Source: CAZYIW01 sp964647705 (GTDB lineage Bacteria > Pseudomonadota > Gammaproteobacteria > PS1 > Pseudothioglobaceae). Taken from it: a DNA stretch of 34,494 nucleotides. Numbering within the stretch: the first letter of the stretch is position 1; every line of letters begins with the position of its first letter. Positions 8,566-16,350 of this stretch are shown here, piece after piece. The notes beneath the pieces are model-generated. The model saw only the letters and a program-made list of their open reading frames with translations. It searched no databases and was not told the DNA's origin. Made by a program: the position numbers and the translations under genes. The stretch covers positions 1-34,494 of the forward strand of contig CAZYIW010000009.1 in NCBI GenBank assembly GCA_964647705.1. The letters run 5' to 3'.

Positions 8566-9945
8566 ATGAGTAAAGGCAAAATTACACAAATTATTGGCGC
8601 GGTTATTGATGTTGAGTTTCCGTCTGACAGCATTCCAAAGGTCTACGATGCCTTGAATGTCACCAGTACGGACCTGATTTTGGAAGTACAACAACAATTG
8701 GGCGATAACGTGGTCCGTGCAATTGCAATGGGTTCATCAGAAGGACTCAAAAGAGGTTTGGAAGTGACCAACACCGGAAAAGCAATTCAGGTGCCAGTCG
8801 GTACAAAAACACTGGGACGTATTATGAATGTTTTGGGTGAGCCGATTGATAATGCTGGTGAGGTTGGTCAAGAAACTGACTGGGAAATTCACAGACCAGC
8901 ACCAAGCTACGATGAACTTGCCCCTGCTACAGAATTATTAGAAACTGGTATTAAGGTTATTGATTTGATTTGCCCATTTGCCAAAGGTGGTAAGGTTGGT
9001 CTATTCGGCGGTGCCGGCGTGGGTAAGACTGTAAATATGATGGAGTTAATTCGTAATATTGCGATTGAGCACTCGGGCTACTCTGTTTTTGCCGGCGTGG
9101 GTGAGCGTACTCGTGAGGGTAATGACTTCTATCATGAAATGAAAGAATCTAACGTTTTAGACAAGGTGTCGCTGGTTTATGGTCAGATGAATGAGCCACC
9201 AGGAAACAGATTACGTGTGGCATTAACGGGCCTTACCATGGCAGAATATTTCCGCGACGAAGGCCGTGATGTGTTGTTATTTATTGACAATATTTACCGC
9301 TATACATTAGCAGGCACCGAGGTATCGGCATTGCTTGGACGTATGCCATCGGCGGTAGGTTATCAGCCAACACTGGCTTCAGAGATGGGTGCGCTACAAG
9401 AGCGTATTACCTCAACGAAAACAGGTTCAATTACTTCAATTCAGGCGGTATATGTGCCGGCAGATGACTTAACAGATCCATCACCAGCCACTACTTTTGC
9501 GCACTTAGATGCAACTGTGGTACTTTCGCGTCAAGTTGCTGAGCTGGGCATCTATCCGGCGGTAGATCCTCTAGATTCAACGTCACGCCAGCTAGATCCG
9601 CTCATTGTTGGTGAGGAACATTACAATGTTGCTCGTGGGGTACAAGGCGTATTACAACGTTATAAAGAACTAAAAGACATTATTGCAATTTTGGGTATGG
9701 ACGAGTTATCTGAAGATGATAAACAAGCCGTATCTCGTGCACGTAAGATTCAACGATTCCTTTCGCAACCGTTCTTCGTTGCTGAAGTGTTTACAGGGGC
9801 ACCAGGCAAATATGTTTCGCTTAAAGACACCATCGCTGGTTTTAAGTCGATCTTAGACGGTGAACTTGACGATGTGCCTGAACAAGCATTCTATATGATG
9901 GGCTCAGTTGAAGAGGTTCGTGCAAAAGCTTCGGAGAAAGCTTAG
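8566..9945 (+). CDS. atpD: F1Fo ATP synthase subunit beta
   Basis: Subunit beta carries the catalytic sites. The 459-residue protein closely follows the E. coli sequence. The P-loop GGAGVGKT is at residues 148-155 (K154), the catalytic glutamate is E180 in GERTREGNDF, and the Walker B strand is LLFIDNIYRYTLAGTEVSAL. The C-terminal DELSEDDKQAV motif is present. AAGAGGAAAG forms a strong ribosome binding site. The stop codon abuts the atpC start with no gap. Confidence 0.98.
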   Translation: MSKGKITQIIGAVIDVEFPSDSIPKVYDALNVTSTDLILEVQQQLGDNVVRAIAMGSSEGLKRGLEVTNTGKAIQVPVGTKTLGRIMNVLGEPIDNAGEVGQETDWEIHRPAPSYDELAPATELLETGIKVIDLICPFAKGGKVGLFGGAGVGKTVNMMELIRNIAIEHSGYSVFAGVGERTREGNDFYHEMKESNVLDKVSLVYGQMNEPPGNRLRVALTGLTMAEYFRDEGRDVLLFIDNIYRYTLAGTEVSALLGRMPSAVGYQPTLASEMGALQERITSTKTGSITSIQAVYVPADDLTDPSPATTFAHLDATVVLSRQVAELGIYPAVDPLDSTSRQLDPLIVGEEHYNVARGVQGVLQRYKELKDIIAILGMDELSEDDKQAVSRARKIQRFLSQPFFVAEVFTGAPGKYVSLKDTIAGFKSILDGELDDVPEQAFYMMGSVEEVRAKASEKA

Positions 9946-10362
9946 ATGTCAAAGATTCATGTTGATGTAGTGAGTGGGGAAGAGCCGTTGTATTCGGGTG
10001 TTGCTAAGTGTGTTTTTGCACCAGCATCCCAAGGAGAGATTGGCATCTACCCTAAGCACACTGCACTGCTTTCTACATTAAAGCCCGGAGAGGTTCGTGT
10101 AGTGACCGACAAAGGCGTAGAGTCAATTTATGTATCAGGCGGTATTGTTGAAGTACAACCAGAAACCGTTACCATTCTTTCTGATACTGCAATCAGAGCG
10201 CATGATCTTGATGAGGCAAAGGCGCTTGAAGCCAAACAAAGAGCAGAAGACGCCATGAGTGACGCCGAAAGCGACCACGATCTAAGTGCTACACAGGCTG
10301 CATTAGCCGAGTCAATGGCACAATTGCAGATGATTGCCAAGATGAGTGGTAAAAAAATCTAG
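9946..10362 (+). CDS. atpC: F1Fo ATP synthase subunit epsilon
   Basis: Subunit epsilon joins gamma to the c-ring and inhibits ATP hydrolysis. The 138-residue protein has the N-terminal beta-sandwich (VVSGEEPLYSG, GEIGIYPKHTALLSTLKPG, YVSGGIVEVQPETVTIL) and a C-terminal two-helix region rich in alanine and acidic residues. It is the last gene of the operon. No convincing terminator follows it: the small hairpin around 10380-10391 lacks a T run. Confidence 0.96.
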   Translation: MSKIHVDVVSGEEPLYSGVAKCVFAPASQGEIGIYPKHTALLSTLKPGEVRVVTDKGVESIYVSGGIVEVQPETVTILSDTAIRAHDLDEAKALEAKQRAEDAMSDAESDHDLSATQAALAESMAQLQMIAKMSGKKI

Positions 10363-10424
10363 ATTAATAGAGTGAATCTTATGGTGCGCCATCACCGCTT
10401 TACATGGCAGTAACACAATTGTTT

Positions 10425-10562
10425 TCAAAATTCTACAAGCTGTGCTTTCAATTCTTTGACGATATACCTATCAAGGGTTGTGTCTAACAGAAAATAGCAC
10501 AAACCAATTATGCCAGCCAGGGAGCCTAATTTACTCTTATGACGGGCCAATAATAAACTGGT
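10425..10562 (-). other. Open frame continuing in phase after the methyltransferase stop
   Basis: The 200 nt between the convergent atpC and the methyltransferase gene holds no recognised gene. On the minus strand, the frame of the methyltransferase stays open for 45 codons after its TAA stop and ends at TGA (10427-10425). The translation has a hydrophobic stretch (LAGIIGLCYFLL) followed by a charged amphipathic end (DRYIVKELKAQLVEF). It has no ATG; a TTG lies four codons after the stop, without a ribosome binding site. It could be chance, a decayed C-terminal extension, or a small protein. I do not recognise it. Confidence 0.25.
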
Positions 10563-10865
10563 TTATTTAAGGCAAACTTGTTTAAAGTTTACAATTTTCC
10601 CTTTCATAACTTTTACACCTTCCTTGTTAAGTCGCTCTATCTTGACGTTAATATCTTGCGCAAATCCACCAATATTCCCATCAGACTTTACCACTCGATG
10701 ACAAGGCACCTCCGGTGCAAAGGGATTTTTATTCATGGCTGAACCCACAGCACGATAGGCGTTTGGTCGTCCAACAAGATTGGCCAAGGCTTTATAGGTA
10801 ATGACCCTACCAGCAGGCACCTTATTTTTTAAAACTTGGTAACAATGTTGTTGGAAGTCAGTCAT
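10563..10865 (-). CDS. Alkylguanine-DNA methyltransferase-like protein (catalytic domain only)
   Basis: The family removes alkyl groups from O6-alkylguanine by transferring them irreversibly to a cysteine. The acceptor motif PCHRVV is at residues 54-59 with C55. The cysteine separates it from the alkyltransferase-like (ATL) proteins, which have another residue there. The DNA-binding helix-turn-helix ALANLVGRPNAYRAVGSAM and the NKNP motif are also present. At 100 residues it consists only of the C-terminal domain; full Ogt/Ada methyltransferases carry an extra N-terminal domain. It begins 9 nt after kdsC and is probably the last gene of the rpmH-yidC operon. It may be a true methyltransferase or a damage sensor. 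Confidence 0.85.
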   Translation of the reverse strand: MTDFQQHCYQVLKNKVPAGRVITYKALANLVGRPNAYRAVGSAMNKNPFAPEVPCHRVVKSDGNIGGFAQDINVKIERLNKEGVKVMKGKIVNFKQVCLK

Positions 10866-10874
10866 AATCTATCT

Positions 10875-11405
10875 TTACAAATATTGGCTCATGGCTTTGT
10901 CAAACTTATTCTGAGCTTTAAGCAAAAAATCGCAAACTTCTCTAACCGCACCATTTCCACCAGTATGATCAGTAACCATACATGAATTTTCTTTCACCAG
11001 CTCGTGTGCATTGTTAGGCGCAATCGGCAGACCAACTTGTTTCATCACTGGTAGGTCTAATACGTCATCACCCATATAGGCAACCTGCTGTGGTTTAATT
11101 TGCAGTTTTTTGCTCAAGTCTTGAAAGGCCGATACCTTGTCGTTTTGACCTTGGTAGTAGTGTTCAATGCCTAAATTTTTCATGCGATGCTTTACGTTAC
11201 CTGATTCTCTGGCAGTAATGACTGCAGGTTCAATGCCAAATTTTTTAATCATCTTGATTCCATGACCATCAAGCGAGTGAAAGCGTTTGAACTCCATGCC
11301 CTCATCAGAGAAATAAAGACCGCCATCTGTTAGTACGCCATCTACATCAAAAATAATGAGTTTTATGTCTTTAGCACGTAAGTAAGATTTGTTCAGTAGT
11401 TTCAA
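10875..11405 (-). CDS. kdsC: 3-deoxy-D-manno-octulosonate 8-phosphate phosphatase KdsC
   Basis: KdsC removes phosphate from Kdo-8-phosphate in LPS inner-core synthesis. It is a C0-type HAD phosphatase without a cap and works as a tetramer. The nucleophile motif is FDVDGVLTDG with D20 and D22. The other HAD motifs appear as VITARES and YMGDDVLDLPVM. The HTGGNGAVREVCDFLL segment is the KdsC C-terminal signature. The 176-residue length is typical. The start is TTG (11405-11403), preceded by GAGGG; no in-frame ATG lies close by. It begins 3 nt after the ampD stop. Confidence 0.92.
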   Translation of the reverse strand: MKLLNKSYLRAKDIKLIIFDVDGVLTDGGLYFSDEGMEFKRFHSLDGHGIKMIKKFGIEPAVITARESGNVKHRMKNLGIEHYYQGQNDKVSAFQDLSKKLQIKPQQVAYMGDDVLDLPVMKQVGLPIAPNNAHELVKENSCMVTDHTGGNGAVREVCDFLLKAQNKFDKAMSQYL

Positions 11406-11408
11406 TAT

Positions 11409-11927
11409 TCAGCCCTCAAGTTGACCCCAGTCAAACGAAGAGCCTGGGTCGGTTTTTCTGCCAGGCGCAATGTCACTATGACCAACAACATCAGTAATTG
11501 GATAGTGTAATTTTATCGCTTTGATGACCTCGTTGAGTGCTTCATATTGTTTTTTTTCATAAGCAAGGTCATCGGTGCCTTCAAGTTCAATACCAATGGA
11601 AAAGTCGTTGCAGTTTTGTCTACCATTAAAATTGGATTCTCCAGCATGCCAAGCCCTTTTATCAAAAGGCACGAACTGCACAACACAACCATCACGTTTA
11701 ATTAAAAGATGTGCAGAGACTTTTAAGTCTTTAATTTTTGAAAAAAAAGGATGCGCATCGGGGTTTAGACTGTTGGTGAAAAACTGCTCAATATAGTTGC
11801 CTCCAAATTCATTAGGCGGCAACGATATGTTATGGATTACCACCAAAGAAATCTCAGAGTTAGGTCGATGATTATAATTATCAGAAGCAACAAACCGGGC
11901 GCTTGTAAATCGATGATTTTGAATCAT
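11409..11927 (-). CDS. ampD: 1,6-anhydro-N-acetylmuramyl-L-alanine amidase AmpD
   Basis: AmpD is a cytoplasmic zinc amidase that cleaves anhydro-muropeptides during peptidoglycan recycling. The zinc ligands are H32 (VVIHNISLPPNEFGG), H150 and D160 (GHSDIAPGRKTDPG). Other family segments include DAHPFFSKI, VSAHLLIKRDG, VPFDKRAWHAG and NDFSIGIELEGTDD. The 172-residue length fits a full protein, and no signal peptide is present, so it is the cytoplasmic AmpD rather than AmiD. Its ATG overlaps the stop of the upstream dioxygenase gene as ATGA. No ampC or ampR is in the window, so recycling rather than beta-lactamase control is the expected role. Confidence 0.95.
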   Translation of the reverse strand: MIQNHRFTSARFVASDNYNHRPNSEISLVVIHNISLPPNEFGGNYIEQFFTNSLNPDAHPFFSKIKDLKVSAHLLIKRDGCVVQFVPFDKRAWHAGESNFNGRQNCNDFSIGIELEGTDDLAYEKKQYEALNEVIKAIKLHYPITDVVGHSDIAPGRKTDPGSSFDWGQLEG

Positions 11928-12781
11928 AGCCTGTTAAAGTATCGTCCTCTGAGCAAAAGTCTTGGGTTTTTAGGGTTGTCAACAAACTCGCTACGTTTGT
12001 GCAATACATTATTGCACAATATGCCTTGGTTGGGTTGCATTAAATACTGAAAATGGAATTCACTTTGGTGATCTAGCATCTGATCTAAGTATTGCACCGC
12101 TTGTTTAATCTCAACAGAATCAAAAAATTCAATATTTTTTTTACGTTGGGTGTATCGCATATAAAGCGCTTTAGTGAGCTTGTCAATAAAGAAAATTGGC
12201 CCCACTGATTTTTTTCGTCTAATCTGGCCACCCGTTTTGTGCTCGGGGATGATCATTGCCTTTGGATGTGTCAGTGCCTTGGTAACATCTGGGTCATTTT
12301 CACGTATCATCAGATAAACCATTTGTGGATCAATCCATTCGTTAGTTCCGCCTTCTAAGGCAGGCTGGACACAAAATAAAGAAAACGCCCTAATGCGCTT
12401 GGCAATAGAGTTGTAATAACCATCGGTATGCCAACCAATGGCCCTGCTAGTGTAGGGAATAAATTCTAGGATTTGTTCATCAGAAGATTGGGTAATGTGA
12501 GCCAGACCTTGGTCTTTAACATACAGGTGTTGATCAAAATCCACCAAACCGAGTTGTCGGTTCATCTCAACAATGCTTTTTTGATTGTTGTCTTGCTTGG
12601 GTATTTGAAACAAAGCAAAACCAATTGTCTCGCACAGATGCTTAATTTGACTTCTTTCAGTTTTTTTTAGATCAAGAGGATTATCAATCTGTATAAAGCA
12701 CTCGCTGATTTGAGTTTTTATATGGCTGAGCTTTTCATCTCTCCAATATTTGTAATCATCAACGCTATCTAAGACCGACAT
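11924..12781 (-). CDS. TauD/TfdA-like Fe(II)/2-oxoglutarate dioxygenase of unknown substrate
   Basis: The fold is inferred from the facial triad: H118-x-D120 in GWHTDGYYN and a distal H261 in NNVLHKRSEF. R274 or R278 (NPRLLLRGRYF) is positioned to bind 2-oxoglutarate. TauD-family enzymes couple 2-oxoglutarate decarboxylation to substrate hydroxylation, for example of taurine or amino-acid derivatives. At 285 residues it is close to TauD length. The N-terminal 100 residues show no motif I can name. A strong AAGGTGA ribosome binding site precedes the ATG. It lies 5 nt after yidC and overlaps ampD by 4 nt, so it is translated within an envelope-biogenesis operon. The substrate cannot be told from sequence. 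Confidence 0.75.
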   Translation of the reverse strand: MSVLDSVDDYKYWRDEKLSHIKTQISECFIQIDNPLDLKKTERSQIKHLCETIGFALFQIPKQDNNQKSIVEMNRQLGLVDFDQHLYVKDQGLAHITQSSDEQILEFIPYTSRAIGWHTDGYYNSIAKRIRAFSLFCVQPALEGGTNEWIDPQMVYLMIRENDPDVTKALTHPKAMIIPEHKTGGQIRRKKSVGPIFFIDKLTKALYMRYTQRKKNIEFFDSVEIKQAVQYLDQMLDHQSEFHFQYLMQPNQGILCNNVLHKRSEFVDNPKNPRLLLRGRYFNRL

Positions 12782-12786
12782 TCACC

Positions 12787-14403
12787 TTAGCCATTCACAC
12801 GCTTGTTCATTGCCCATTGTTGAGCAATTGATAGGATGTTGTTGACCACCCAATAAAGTACCAGGCCAGCAGGGAACCACAAGAACATTACGGTAAAGAC
12901 AAATGGCAAAGACATCATGATTTTTGCCTGCATCGGATCTGGCGGAGGCGGATTGAGCTTTTGCTGAACAAACATAGAGGCACCCATGATAATTGGCAAG
13001 ATAAAGTACGGATCCATATCGGCCAAATCGGAGATCCACCAGAACTCAGTTTGTCTAAGTTCAACGGTATCTAAAAGCATCCAATAAAATGCGATAAAAA
13101 CTGGAATCTGTACCAAAATTGGTAAGCAACCCGAGGCCGGATTAACTTTTTCTTTTTTATACAGCTCCATGGTTTTTTGACCGAGCTTTTGTCTGTCATC
13201 TCCATAGGTTTTTTTAATGTGTTCCATTCTTGGTGCAAGCTTTCTCATGCCCGCCATTGAACGATAAGATTTTTCACTCAGCGGATAGAAAACTATCTTA
13301 ATCAATACGGTAATCAAGATGATTGACCAGCCCCAACTGTCAACCACGTCGTTAATCTTGTGCATGGCCCAAGACAAAGGACTGGCCAAAATATCTAACC
13401 AACCATAATCCAATGTATAGTTCAAACCAGTGGCTATTTTTTCAATATTGTCATACTCTTTTGGCCCTAAATAAAGCCCATTGGCAGGTAGGTTTGCTTG
13501 TGTGCCCGCAGGAATGCTGATTTGTGGGTTTTCGTTGGTGAGTTTGTACAAACCATTTTTAGTACTGGATGAAAAAATTTGTGTTTCGTTTTGATTAGGT
13601 ATCCAGCCGGCAATAAAGTATTGTTGTGTGATGGCCATCCAACCACCCTGAGCCTTGAGCGTTTGAAAATCGCCCCAGTCATCAAAGTCATTTTTTTGTA
13701 CGCTATCTGTGGTTGGGTCGTAAACCACGCCGCCGGTAAAAGTTGGCATCATCATGTTAGAGTCAGCACCACCAGTACGCGTTAACCTTGTGTAGCTCTT
13801 CGCTGGGATGAGCTGGGACGAAGCATTGTCAATATCATAATCAACATTAATGACATAGCTTCCTTTTTTAAAGCGGAAGTTTTTCTTAACAGAGACGCCG
13901 TTGCCCCCTTCCCAAAGCAGAGAAACAGTAAGACTCTCACCATTCATTTGATACTGTTTTTGTTCCGATTGAAATTCAGACAAGTGGTTTGGCAATGCGT
14001 TATTGGCCGACGCTAAACCACTTTCAGCAACAAACACGAAGCCCGGTGTAGAGTTGAGCAATACAAACGCTTCATCGCTATGCAAATACTCTGGGTAGTC
14101 ATTTAGTTTTGCGCTTTGAACCGTACCTCCCACAGGCGAGATTTCAAGAGTTAAAACATCTGTGGAAACTAAAATATTGTTGTCTTTGACCGTAGATACA
14201 CTGGGTGTTTCAAGACCCGTATTGGTGCTGATAACACTGGGCACATCAGCAGCAGTATCAGAATTAATACTCTGGGTATTGGCGAAGGTGGTTTTAACTG
14301 TGGTGTTACCACCCGCATCAACAAATTGTTTTGCTTCCCACTGATTCCACAAAATAAAAAGCGTGAAAAAGATAGCAATGAGAATAATGGTTCTTTGGTT
14401 CAT
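12787..14403 (-). CDS. yidC: Membrane protein insertase YidC
   Basis: YidC inserts and folds inner-membrane proteins, alone or with SecYEG; ATP synthase subunit c is one of its known substrates. The 538-residue protein has the N-terminal membrane anchor (about residues 5-21), a large periplasmic beta-sandwich domain, then the conserved Oxa1 core of five membrane segments from about residue 340. The core includes KIVFYPLSEKSYRSMAGMRK, NPASGCLPILVQIPVFIAFY and the final GLVLYWVVNNILSIAQQWAM. The leader upstream of the ATG is almost pure A and T without a Shine-Dalgarno sequence, although the gene must be well expressed. It is 17 nt downstream of yidD. Confidence 0.97.
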   Translation of the reverse strand: MNQRTIILIAIFFTLFILWNQWEAKQFVDAGGNTTVKTTFANTQSINSDTAADVPSVISTNTGLETPSVSTVKDNNILVSTDVLTLEISPVGGTVQSAKLNDYPEYLHSDEAFVLLNSTPGFVFVAESGLASANNALPNHLSEFQSEQKQYQMNGESLTVSLLWEGGNGVSVKKNFRFKKGSYVINVDYDIDNASSQLIPAKSYTRLTRTGGADSNMMMPTFTGGVVYDPTTDSVQKNDFDDWGDFQTLKAQGGWMAITQQYFIAGWIPNQNETQIFSSSTKNGLYKLTNENPQISIPAGTQANLPANGLYLGPKEYDNIEKIATGLNYTLDYGWLDILASPLSWAMHKINDVVDSWGWSIILITVLIKIVFYPLSEKSYRSMAGMRKLAPRMEHIKKTYGDDRQKLGQKTMELYKKEKVNPASGCLPILVQIPVFIAFYWMLLDTVELRQTEFWWISDLADMDPYFILPIIMGASMFVQQKLNPPPPDPMQAKIMMSLPFVFTVMFLWFPAGLVLYWVVNNILSIAQQWAMNKRVNG

Positions 14404-14420
14404 GTTTTTTTATTTTTTAT

Positions 14421-14651
14421 TTAATTTTTTAGTTTTGAATGTTCTGGCACTGGATCTAATCCGCCTTCATGCCAAGGGTGACATTTGCCAATACGTTTTA
14501 TACCAAGAACCGTGCCTCTCAATGCACCATGGGATTTAATGGCTTCATAGGCGTATTCAGAGCATGTTGGGGTAAAACGACAATTAGAACCGAGCAATGG
14601 TGAGATCAACAACTGATATAGGCGAATAGGGATTAAAAGTAAATAGCGCAT
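14421..14651 (-). CDS. yidD: Membrane protein insertion efficiency factor YidD
   Basis: YidD is a small amphipathic protein that helps YidC-dependent insertion. The 76-residue protein has the hydrophobic N-terminus (MRYLLLIPIRLYQLLISPLL) and the hallmark NCRFTPTCSEYAYEAI with the two conserved cysteines. The GIKRIGKCHPWHEGGLDPVP segment is also diagnostic. Its ATG overlaps the rnpA stop by one base (TAATG), the usual coupled arrangement in the rpmH-rnpA-yidD-yidC cluster. Confidence 0.95.
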   Translation of the reverse strand: MRYLLLIPIRLYQLLISPLLGSNCRFTPTCSEYAYEAIKSHGALRGTVLGIKRIGKCHPWHEGGLDPVPEHSKLKN

Positions 14652-14989
14652 TAGTTTGTTATCTCGTGTAATAGTGTTTTCAATTCGCTGCTGAGCTCTC
14701 TCGATGCTTTTGGTTTAGCAGCTCTTGCCATAACAACAAACTCCCATTTTTTTAACAAACCTTGTTCATGACGAAAGACTTCTTTAGCGACACGTTTTAA
14801 GCGGTTTCTATGACTAGACAGACGACAAGTTTTTTTTGAAATTGCCATGCCCAATCGTGAGGCTTGGCCTTCGCCTGGTTTAGCAACAACTTCCCAGTAT
14901 CGACCCTTTAATCGTTTGCCTTTTTGAAAAATTGCACGATAGTCTTGGGCATTGGTAATTCTGGCTTGACGAGAAAACCTAAAAGACAC
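14651..14989 (-). CDS. rnpA: Ribonuclease P protein component
   Basis: This is the basic protein subunit that binds the RNase P RNA and helps process tRNA 5' ends. The 112-residue protein is rich in arginine and lysine. The RNR signature appears as SSHRNRLKRVAKEVFR, preceded by RLGMAISKK. The start is GTG at 14989-14987, overlapping the rpmH stop by one base (TAGTG). Translation is therefore likely coupled to rpmH. The RNase P RNA gene (rnpB) is not in the window. Confidence 0.95.
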   Translation of the reverse strand: MSFRFSRQARITNAQDYRAIFQKGKRLKGRYWEVVAKPGEGQASRLGMAISKKTCRLSSHRNRLKRVAKEVFRHEQGLLKKWEFVVMARAAKPKASRELSSELKTLLHEITN

Positions 14990-15123
14990 TAAGCTGCTAG
15001 ACGCTTACGCCCCTTTCTTCTGCGCGCATTAATAACTGCTCGACCAGCACGCGTCTTCATTCTCGCTCTAAAACCGTGTGTGCGTTTACGTTTTAATACA
15101 CTAGGCTGAAATGTTCTTTTCAT
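14989..15123 (-). CDS. rpmH: 50S ribosomal protein L34
   Basis: L34 is a very small, very basic large-subunit protein. The 44-residue sequence MKRTFQPSVLKRKRTHGF continues to RRRKGRKRLAA, matching the family over its full length. The frame is open further upstream to 15213, but the ATG at 15123 gives the conserved N-terminus. It is the first gene of the minus-strand operon. The usual neighbour dnaA is absent; a divergent dprA lies upstream instead. Confidence 0.97.
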   Translation of the reverse strand: MKRTFQPSVLKRKRTHGFRARMKTRAGRAVINARRRKGRKRLAA

Positions 15124-15232
15124 GACAAGTACTCTAATAACAAAAGCACGTAATTTTACCATACTAGACAATTGGGCTTGCAAGTAACTATGATAATTTA
15201 TAATGGCACCCAATATTGATAATGGGCGTTGT
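15124..15232. promoter_or_regulatory. Divergent promoter region between rpmH and dprA
   Basis: The 109 nt spacer separates two divergently transcribed units. On the plus strand TATAAT lies at 15198-15203, with TTGCAA only 15 nt upstream, so the -35 is poorly placed. On the minus strand a TTGCAA and a TAAAAT can be found about 19 nt apart. No DnaA box (TTATCCACA-like) was seen, so this is not an origin next to rpmH. Exact start sites cannot be set from sequence. Confidence 0.35.
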
Positions 15233-16327
15233 ATGACAACAGATTTAATTTATTGGTTGATGCTACATAGAGCGCCCGGTCTTGGCTCTCGATCTTTTTA
15301 TAAAGCACTGAGGTTTTTTGAAACGCCCGAGCAGGTTTTCTTAGCCAGTGACAAGCAGCGTCAATCCTGTGGTATTTTTTCTTCGAAAACGCTTCAATAC
15401 TTTGAGCAAGCGAGCAAAAATCTTGTAGAACCAGACATTAAATGGCAACAACAAGATTGTTGTCACATTCTCACGTTATTAGACAGCGATTATCCATCAC
15501 AGTTAAAAAATATCGCTGATCCTCCCCCAGTTTTGTATGTCCGTGGAAATGTGCGTTGTTTGTCATCACAGCAACTGGCCATAGTCGGGAGTCGCAACCC
15601 CACTACAGGTGGTGCACAAAATGCTCAACAGTTTGCCACTGAACTTACCCACCATGGACTGGTGATAACCTCAGGCATGGCCACAGGTATTGATGCCAAA
15701 GCGCATATTGGCGCACTGGAGTCTGGTGGTGAGACGATTGCCGTATGTGGTACAGGCTTAGATAGGGTTTACCCAGCCAAACACCGTGCTTTAGCACAAC
15801 AGATTTCTCAATCCGGCGCTTTGGTTTCTGAATTTCCAATTGGCACACCACCAATGGCGCAGAATTTTCCAAGAAGAAACAGAGTCATTAGTGGTCTAAG
15901 TTTAGGCACACTCGTGGTTGAGTCGAGCATTAAAAGTGGCACAATGATTACCGCCAAACTGGCTCTTGATCAAGGCAAAGAGGTTTTTGCTGTGCCGAGC
16001 TCTATTCACAACTCTTTGGCCAAAGGGCCACATCAACTGATCAAACAAGGTGCGGTTTTGGTTGAAAGTATTGAAGACATTTTGCAAGAATTGTCTTTGG
16101 GTGTAGAGTTGACAAACACAACCCACATCTACGCAGACGAGGCAAAAAGTGTGCACAAGGATGCCTCTGTGCTATTAAAATACCTCAGTTATGATGCCTT
16201 GAGCATCGACACACTGGTTGAAAAAAGTGGTTTGGACCCACAGATAGTGACGCAAGAGTTGCTTTTATTGGAACTTTCAAATAAAGTAGAAAAAACCAAC
16301 GGTTTCCAATATGCGCTGATTAAATAA
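15233..16327 (+). CDS. dprA: DNA-processing protein DprA (Smf)
   Basis: DprA binds incoming single-stranded DNA during natural transformation and loads RecA; non-competent bacteria also carry it. The 364-residue protein has an N-terminal helix-hairpin-helix-like region, then the Rossmann domain with AIVGSRNPTTGG, SGMATGIDAKAHIGAL and AVCGTGLDRVYPAKHRAL. FPRRNRVISGLS and VVESSIKSGTMITAKLA complete the signature. The final 60 residues look like the DML1 winged helix. The frame is open from an ATG at 15203, but I prefer 15233 (MTTDLIYWLML), which gives the normal N-terminus. smg follows after 23 nt. Confidence 0.93.
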   Translation: MTTDLIYWLMLHRAPGLGSRSFYKALRFFETPEQVFLASDKQRQSCGIFSSKTLQYFEQASKNLVEPDIKWQQQDCCHILTLLDSDYPSQLKNIADPPPVLYVRGNVRCLSSQQLAIVGSRNPTTGGAQNAQQFATELTHHGLVITSGMATGIDAKAHIGALESGGETIAVCGTGLDRVYPAKHRALAQQISQSGALVSEFPIGTPPMAQNFPRRNRVISGLSLGTLVVESSIKSGTMITAKLALDQGKEVFAVPSSIHNSLAKGPHQLIKQGAVLVESIEDILQELSLGVELTNTTHIYADEAKSVHKDASVLLKYLSYDALSIDTLVEKSGLDPQIVTQELLLLELSNKVEKTNGFQYALIK

Positions 16328-16350
16328 CCTTATCTTAATAATTAAAATCG

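Noticed and set aside
10380..10391. Small ATGG/CCAT hairpin after atpC as the operon terminator
   Set aside because: A 4 bp stem without a T run; too weak.
12782..13039. Alternative frame of 85 codons within yidC
   Set aside because: It overlaps the conserved Oxa1 core of yidC on the same strand; only one frame can be real.
15124..15202. Replication origin next to rpmH
   Set aside because: No DnaA boxes, no dnaA gene and no clustered 13-mer-like repeats; the spacer is a simple divergent promoter region.
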